This document shows positions 61,284 through 64,000 of a stretch of 64,000 nucleotides of DNA, piece after piece. Below the pieces are notes generated by a model. It was not told the origin of the DNA and searched no databases. It saw only the letters and a program-made list of their open reading frames with translations. Positions within the stretch are counted from its first letter, which is position 1. The number at the start of each line of letters is the position of its first letter. The stretch comes from JACCTU01 sp963737405 (lineage in GTDB: Bacteria > Actinomycetota > Thermoleophilia > Gaiellales > Gaiellaceae): the NCBI GenBank assembly GCA_963737405.1, contig CAVTSL010000007.1:1-64000 (forward strand). Direction: 5' to 3'. The position numbers were made by a program, and so were the translations under genes.

Positions 61284-62825
61284 GTGGCGAAGATGGCGTT
61301 CCGGCTGCCCCCGGCGGCCTCGGTGATCGAGAACCCGAGTCCTGAGGAGGCGAAGGAGCTCGCCGCGCGGATGCCGAATGCGCGCCCGACCCGCTACGGC
61401 AACCTCAACGTCTCGACGGAGGTCGTGAACCGCTCCAAGCGGTCGACGTTCATCGTCACGGACGAGCCCGACGGTCAGAACCAGTCGATGACGCGCGAGG
61501 AGGGCCTCAAGTGGGCCGAGGTCCAGGACGCGTACATCGCGGAGCAGGAGATGGTCGTCGTCGACGGCTACATCGGGAACGACCCCGAGTTCCGCACGCC
61601 GACGCGGCTCTACGTCGAGCTCGCGAACGCGAACATCGCCGGGATGCAGCAGGAGCTCTACTTCGACCTCGACCCGGACGAGGACTTCGAGCCGGAGCTC
61701 GTCGTCATCTACACGCCGAACCTCAAGGCAGAGGGCTTCCCGGACGACCGCCTGATCGCCGTCGACCTCGAGCAGGGCGTCACACGCGTCTTCAACTCGG
61801 ACTACTTCGGCGAGTCGAAGAAGGGCGGCCTCCGCATGTGGAACAAGCTCGTCCACGACCGCGGCGGCCTGCCGCTCCACGCCGGCTGCAAGATCATCCC
61901 CACCGACGACGGAGAGAAGGTCGGACTGATCGTCGGGCTCTCGGGAACGGGCAAGACGACGACGACGTTCACGCGCCAGAACGGCTCGTTGCCGGTGCAG
62001 GACGACTTCGTCGCGTGGATGCCGAACGGCCACGTCTACGTGACCGAGAACGGGTGCTTCGCGAAGACGTTCGGCCTCAACGCCGACGACGAGCCGACGA
62101 TCCACGGCGCGGTGACGCAGCCGGACTCGTACCTCGAGAACGTCTCGCAGCACGGTGACGACGTCGACTTCTACGACACGTCGTACACGCAGAACGGGCG
62201 CGCGACGTTCCCGTTCCGCGTGATCGAGTCGGCGGCCGACCGCGACATCGAGGACGCGCACTTCCTGCTCATCCTCAACCGCAACGAGAACATCATCCCG
62301 GCCGTGGCGAAGCTCGAGGGGCCGCAGGCAGCGGCCTTCTTCATGCTCGGCGAGACGCAGGGCACGAGCGCGGGCGGCGCGGACGAGGCCGGGAAGTTCC
62401 TGCGCGTGCCCGGGACGAACCCGTTCTTCCCGATGCCGCACGACCTCCAGGGCAACCGCTTCCTCGAGCTGCTCGAGGAGCACCCGCTCGACGTGTACCT
62501 CATGAACACCGGACGCGTCGGCGGGCCCGAGGACGACGAGCGCTCGAAGAAGGTCAGGATCAAGCACTCCTCTGCGATCGTGAAGGCGATCGCCGAGGGG
62601 ACGATCGAGTGGGAGCTCGACCCGGACTTCCACTACCAGGTGGCGCGTCACGTGCCGGGGATCGACGACGAGGACGTCGACGTCCTCCAGCCGCGGCGGC
62701 TCTACGAGGCGACGGGACGTGCCGAGGACTACCGCGCGCTCGCCGAGCGGTTCAAGAGCGAGCGCGCCGAGTTCCTGCGGAAGTTCCCGAGCCTCTCCGA
62801 CGAGATCGTCGCGGCCGTCCGGTAG
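61284..62825 (+). CDS. pckA: Phosphoenolpyruvate carboxykinase (ATP)
   Basis: 513 residues, intact. GTG start (MAKMAFRLPPAASV) after GGAAGGAGC; the long in-frame upstream extension has no family character. It contains the phosphate loop GLSGTGKTTT, the oxaloacetate/metal region GLPLHAGCKII, the DDFVAWMPNG and ENGCFAKTFGL strands and the C-terminal NTGRVGG. It converts oxaloacetate plus ATP to phosphoenolpyruvate, CO2 and ADP, the first step of gluconeogenesis. The 205 bases upstream (61079-61283) hold only the ribosome site of the divergent peptide gene and the pckA leader. Confidence 0.95.
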   Translation: MAKMAFRLPPAASVIENPSPEEAKELAARMPNARPTRYGNLNVSTEVVNRSKRSTFIVTDEPDGQNQSMTREEGLKWAEVQDAYIAEQEMVVVDGYIGNDPEFRTPTRLYVELANANIAGMQQELYFDLDPDEDFEPELVVIYTPNLKAEGFPDDRLIAVDLEQGVTRVFNSDYFGESKKGGLRMWNKLVHDRGGLPLHAGCKIIPTDDGEKVGLIVGLSGTGKTTTTFTRQNGSLPVQDDFVAWMPNGHVYVTENGCFAKTFGLNADDEPTIHGAVTQPDSYLENVSQHGDDVDFYDTSYTQNGRATFPFRVIESAADRDIEDAHFLLILNRNENIIPAVAKLEGPQAAAFFMLGETQGTSAGGADEAGKFLRVPGTNPFFPMPHDLQGNRFLELLEEHPLDVYLMNTGRVGGPEDDERSKKVRIKHSSAIVKAIAEGTIEWELDPDFHYQVARHVPGIDDEDVDVLQPRRLYEATGRAEDYRALAERFKSERAEFLRKFPSLSDEIVAAVR

Positions 62826-62860
62826 CGAAACCGCATGCGAGCGCCGGTCGTAGTCCTGAC

Positions 62861-63271
62861 GTGAAGCGCTCGGCCGTCGTCCTGCTCGCCGTCGTCGCCC
62901 TCGCGGGTTGCGGGGGCAACGGCAGCGGCGGGGGCGGCTACGGCGGAGGCGGCGGCGGGACGACGACGGCGGCGGCGCCGGCCGCGACCGGGACGAAGCA
63001 GACCGTGTCGCTCGTCGACTACGCGCTCCAGCCGAAGACGATCCGGCTCGACAAGCCCGGGACCTACACGTTCGAGGCGACGAACGACGGCCAGACCGAG
63101 CACGCGCTCGAGATCGAGGGCAACGGCGTCGAGGAAGAGACCGAGACGCTCGCTCCGGGAGCCAAGGGAACGATCACCGTCGAGCTCAAGATGGGCGAGT
63201 ACGAGATGTACTGCCCGATCGACAGCCACCGCGACCGGGGCATGGAAGGCAGCCTCGACGTCGCCGGCTAG
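62861..63271 (+). CDS. Cupredoxin-like lipoprotein
   Basis: 136 residues; GTG start. The lipobox LVALAGC-type sequence (VVALAGCGGNG) predicts a lipid-anchored protein, followed by a Gly/Thr/Ala-rich linker. The cupredoxin domain (about residues 45-136) has DYALQPKTIRLDKPGTYTFE, QTEHALEIEG (first His ligand), then MYCPIDSHRDRGMEG with Cys, His and Met in the type I copper arrangement. It probably carries electrons at the outer membrane face or binds copper. Its stop TAG overlaps that of the convergent aminopeptidase in one CTAG. Confidence 0.85.
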   Translation: MKRSAVVLLAVVALAGCGGNGSGGGGYGGGGGGTTTAAAPAATGTKQTVSLVDYALQPKTIRLDKPGTYTFEATNDGQTEHALEIEGNGVEEETETLAPGAKGTITVELKMGEYEMYCPIDSHRDRGMEGSLDVAG

Positions 63272-64000
63272 ATCTGCCAGTTGCCGTCGCGGAGGATCGG
63301 CACGCGTGAGCCGTCCGTCGCGACGCCGGTCACTGCGACCTCGTCGCTCCCGATCATGAAGTCGAGGTGGAGCTCCGAGCGGTTGATCCGCCCGCGGTCC
63401 TCCTCGCCGACGAGCGACTCGTACGCGCCGCCGAGTGCGAGATGGCTCGCCGCGTTCTCGTCGAGCAGCGTGTTGTAGAAGACCGTCCCGAGCGGGCCGA
63501 TGCGTCCCTCGCGGTCGACGAGCGCGACCTCGCCGAGCCGTCGGGCGCCCTCGTCCACCGATGCCCGTCCGCGGAGTGCCTCCCCGCCCACGTCCGCGTC
63601 GATCTCGACGGCCCGACCGCCCTCGAAGCGCACGCGGATCCCCTCGATCAGCGTCCCGTCGTTCAGCACGAGCGGCCGCGTCGAGCGGACGACGCCCTCG
63701 GCTCGCGCCGGGTCGGGTGTGCTCGTGAGCTCCTCCGAGGGGAGGTTCGCCACGAACCCGAGACCGTCGACAGTCGTCTCGGTCGCGTTCTGCCAGTTCG
63801 AGGTCGGCAAGAGGCCGACGATGAGGTCTGTCCCGGGGCCTTCGAAGTGGACCGAGTCGAGCCTGAGCTCCGAAAGCCTCCGCCCCACGTCGCCGGTCTG
63901 CGCGAAGCGCTCGCGCCACGCGGCAACGGGATCGTCGGCGTCGAGGCGTGTCACATACGAGATCTCCTCCCAGAGCCGTGCAAGCGGATCGTCCGCGTCC
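63268..64000 (-). CDS. M29 family aminopeptidase (AmpS-like), 5'-partial
   Basis: The C-terminal 244 residues are present and intact; the N-terminus lies beyond the right edge. Motifs: TDLIVGLLPTSNWQNA, FVANLPSEELTSTPDPARAE (catalytic Glu and metal ligands), GVVRSTRPLVLNDGTLIEGI, then TVFYNTLLDENAASHLALGG (Tyr, Asp and His ligands) and SELHLDFMIGSDEVAVTGVA. These are the conserved metal ligands of M29 thermostable aminopeptidases. It removes N-terminal residues from peptides in the cytosol using a two-metal site. No link to the neighbouring genes is evident. Confidence 0.9.
   Translation of the reverse strand, partial: DADDPLARLWEEISYVTRLDADDPVAAWRERFAQTGDVGRRLSELRLDSVHFEGPGTDLIVGLLPTSNWQNATETTVDGLGFVANLPSEELTSTPDPARAEGVVRSTRPLVLNDGTLIEGIRVRFEGGRAVEIDADVGGEALRGRASVDEGARRLGEVALVDREGRIGPLGTVFYNTLLDENAASHLALGGAYESLVGEEDRGRINRSELHLDFMIGSDEVAVTGVATDGSRVPILRDGNWQI

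Noticed and set aside
1..64000. tRNA, rRNA, insertion sequences, integrases or attachment sites
   Set aside because: I saw no transposase or recombinase motifs, no terminal inverted repeats beside genes and no tRNA-like cloverleaf, though small RNAs cannot be excluded by eye.

Overview
The window is GC-rich DNA with frequent GTG and TTG starts and tightly overlapping genes. It carries giant secreted LamG/FN3/beta-helix proteins, an exopolysaccharide (EPS) locus, a succinate dehydrogenase with a CCG-domain third subunit, and a short secreted protein whose leader style (RLPSPGLVIGLAALFVALSG) I associate with Thermoleophilia. I infer a Gram-positive actinobacterium, probably of the Solirubrobacterales/Gaiellales type. 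This is a style judgement, not a database match. Many genes are interrupted by single-base frameshifts while homology continues in the next frame, so several entries are one gene spread over two or three frames. The frameshift density is very uneven: about 1-29 kb and 57-60.9 kb are heavily hit, while 30-32.8 kb, 52.6-56.3 kb and 61.3-64 kb are nearly clean.

Layout. (1) 1-17.1 kb, plus strand: three large secreted adhesin- or enzyme-like proteins. The first begins with a galactose-oxidase-like domain. The first two share the same C-terminal module, and the third ends in a parallel beta-helix. (2) 17.1-25.0 kb, minus strand: EPS glycosyltransferases, an asparagine-synthetase-like gene and an Alg14/Alg13-like pair, mostly joined by short start/stop overlaps. 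(3) 25.1-29.3 kb, plus strand: Wzx-like flippase, a single-domain LuxR-type regulator, a Wzz-like chain-length protein and an O-antigen-ligase-like polymerase. (4) 29.5-42.1 kb: a protein of about 2,300 residues with 19 FN3 repeats and a beta-helix, a LamG/FN3/beta-helix protein that shares an almost identical 0.7 kb segment with it, a beta-helix protein with a degenerate phosphoesterase-like tail, and the priming glycosylphosphotransferase. (5) 42.3-49.1 kb: a lasso-peptide-type RiPP cluster with an NTP_transf_5 protein, ABC transporter, PqqD-like B1, HPr-kinase-like protein, transglutaminase-like B2, lasso-cyclase-like protein and a 60-residue precursor. (6) 49.2-64 kb: a 5'-truncated sugar-nucleotide decarboxylase/epimerase, then housekeeping genes: Asp23, DUF4126, metallophosphoesterase, SDH operon, a large BTAD/adenylate-cyclase/ATPase regulator, PEP carboxykinase, a cupredoxin and an M29 aminopeptidase.

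Two signals stand out. First, a 16-bp palindrome, CTAGCCG-N2-CGGCTAG, occurs at five places (20969, 25009, 26580, 36465, 42237), with a weaker sixth copy at 49163. All lie next to EPS genes, the LuxR gene or the RiPP precursor. Its 7-2-7 geometry is the one used by NarL-type (LuxR-fold) regulators, which points to one regulon joining EPS, surface proteins and the peptide. Second, the RiPP precursor has a textbook lasso leader (YxxPxI, G, T), but the residue after the expected cleavage point is Met. The only Gly/acidic pair with lasso spacing lies 16 residues further on (Gly36/Glu43) and has two cysteines placed for a ring-tail disulfide. The product may be an unusual lasso peptide or a different RiPP class.
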